The notes beneath the pieces are model-generated. The model was given only the letters and a program-made list of their open reading frames with translations. It was not told the origin of the DNA and did no database searches. Positions 63,183-64,000 of a stretch of 64,000 bases of DNA are shown here, piece after piece. Numbering within the stretch: the first letter of the stretch is position 1; the number at the start of each line of letters is the position of its first letter. A program made the position numbers and the translations under genes. This DNA comes from Ruminococcus flavefaciens (GTDB lineage: Bacteria; Bacillota; Clostridia; Oscillospirales; Ruminococcaceae): assembly GCA_902777125.1 (NCBI GenBank), contig CACYSQ010000002.1:1-64000 (forward strand), given 5' to 3'.

Positions 63183-64000
63183 ATGGATAATTTCAGAACA
63201 GAAGCCCCATACGGAAAGCAGGGACTCTATGACCCGCATTTCGAGCATGACAACTGCGGTATCGGTGCCGTTGTCAATATCAGCGGAAAGCAGTCGCGCG
63301 AGGTCGTAGAAAACGCTCTCCGTATAGTCGAAAGGCTCGAACACCGTGCAGGCAAGGACGCCGAAGGCAAAACAGGCGACGGTGTGGGCATTCTGGTGCA
63401 GACTCCGCACAGCTTCTTCAGGAAGGAGGCTGAAAAGCGCGGCTTTGACATCGCAGAGGACGGAGACCTCGGTATCGGTATGTTCTTCTTCCCTCAGAAT
63501 GCAATGAAGCGTGACCGCGCAAAGAAACTGTTTGAGCTTATAATCGGCAAAAACGGTATGGAGCTGCTGTTCTGGAGGGAAGTTCCGACTGAGCCGCAGA
63601 TACTCGGCACAAAGGCGCGTGAGAGTATGCCGTGCATCGTACAGGCGTTCGTCAAGCGTCCGGCTGACTGCGAAAGGGGACTCGAATTCGACCGCAGACT
63701 GTATATCGCAAGACGCGAATTCGAGCAGTCCGATGAGAACACATATGTCTGCTCACTTTCGAGCAGAACTGTAGTATATAAGGGTATGTTCCTTGTTGAC
63801 GAACTGAGAAAATTCTACAAGGACCTCCAGAGCGAGGACTTCTGCTCTGCTATCGCTACCGTACATTCGCGCTTTTCCACGAATACTAATCCGAGCTGGC
63901 AGAAGGCTCACCCGAACCGCATAATCGTTCACAACGGTGAGATAAACACTATCACGGGCAACGCTGACAAGATGCTCGCCCGTGAGGAGGACATGACCTG
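63183..64000 (+). CDS. gltB: Glutamate synthase large subunit (partial)
   Basis: The first 272 codons are in the window and the gene runs off the right edge. The start ATG at 63183 has only a weak Shine-Dalgarno (GGAAAGG). The class II glutamine amidotransferase domain begins with HDNCGIGAVVNISG, where the Cys is normally exposed as the N-terminal nucleophile after propeptide removal. The propeptide here would be about 23 residues. Later motifs are ERLEHRAGKDAEGKTGDG, VHSRFSTNTNPSW and HNGEINTITGN, typical of GltB. The enzyme uses glutamine and 2-oxoglutarate to make glutamate. Confidence 0.93.
   Translation, partial: MDNFRTEAPYGKQGLYDPHFEHDNCGIGAVVNISGKQSREVVENALRIVERLEHRAGKDAEGKTGDGVGILVQTPHSFFRKEAEKRGFDIAEDGDLGIGMFFFPQNAMKRDRAKKLFELIIGKNGMELLFWREVPTEPQILGTKARESMPCIVQAFVKRPADCERGLEFDRRLYIARREFEQSDENTYVCSLSSRTVVYKGMFLVDELRKFYKDLQSEDFCSAIATVHSRFSTNTNPSWQKAHPNRIIVHNGEINTITGNADKMLAREEDMT

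Noticed and set aside
1-64000. CRISPR array, prophage, integrase or insertion sequence
   Set aside because: No regularly spaced repeats, transposase or phage genes were found on either strand.

Overview
The window is a gene-dense stretch of a low-to-mid GC Gram-positive chromosome, most likely a Ruminococcus-like member of the Clostridia. The evidence is a secreted protein with a type I dockerin (1620-2447), a GH3 glucosidase with the inverted domain order known from rumen Ruminococcus and Butyrivibrio, a T-box in front of tyrS, a six-gene Rnf complex, reverse rubrerythrin, AddAB instead of RecBCD, and near-consensus sigma-A-type promoters with 17-bp spacers. There is no prophage, transposase, CRISPR array or rRNA operon. 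This is a core-genome segment with small accessory insertions. Genus placement is an inference.

Layout. Positions 1-10025: the start of a sugar-phosphate-isomerase-like gene, glyA, then a long minus-strand run that reads uppP, a ParE-like subunit, a small zinc-ribbon protein, a ParC-like subunit, two small proteins and the dockerin protein. A Crp/Fnr-type regulator with a perfect palindrome in its leader follows. Divergent from it are a small protein with a glycyl-radical-like C-terminus and a reverse rubrerythrin, a plausible oxygen-response group. Positions 10026-24210: an intergenic region with nested inverted repeats, GH3 glucosidase, an ArsC-like protein, glmS, a radical SAM protein, a three-gene module resembling Bacillus YdjG/YdjH/YdjI, a P-type ATPase, a methyltransferase and rplS with a long leader.

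Positions 24251-33158: two overlapping signal peptidases, rbgA, rnhB, yraN, thrC and a phosphoesterase (tightly packed), then tig, clpP and clpX. Positions 33187-38416: the Rnf operon (rnfCDGEAB, minus strand), preceded by a separate tiny transcription unit with promoter, Shine-Dalgarno, an 18-codon Cys-rich ORF and a terminator. Positions 38417-45904: TspO, a phosphoesterase, a DacA-like protein whose three catalytic motifs are all altered, an amidase, tyrA, a pseudouridine synthase and a secreted lysozyme with two GH25 domains.

Positions 45923-64000: addB-addA, an HtrA protease, a thioesterase and LTA-synthase-like pair, an SDR reductase divergent from a DUF896-cdd-radical SAM-DUF2344 cluster, tRNA-Thr, the T-box-tyrS unit with a possible 15-codon leader ORF, and the start of gltB. 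gltB has an intrinsic-terminator-like hairpin directly after its promoter.

The strongest candidates for something new are the 18-codon transcription unit at 38207-38377, the DacA-like pseudoenzyme (39795-41255), the promoter-terminator arrangement before gltB (63046-63130), the palindromic operator at 9022-9037, and the stand-alone glycyl-radical-like protein (9160-9423). All functional statements come from reading the sequence and recalling protein families; no database search was possible.
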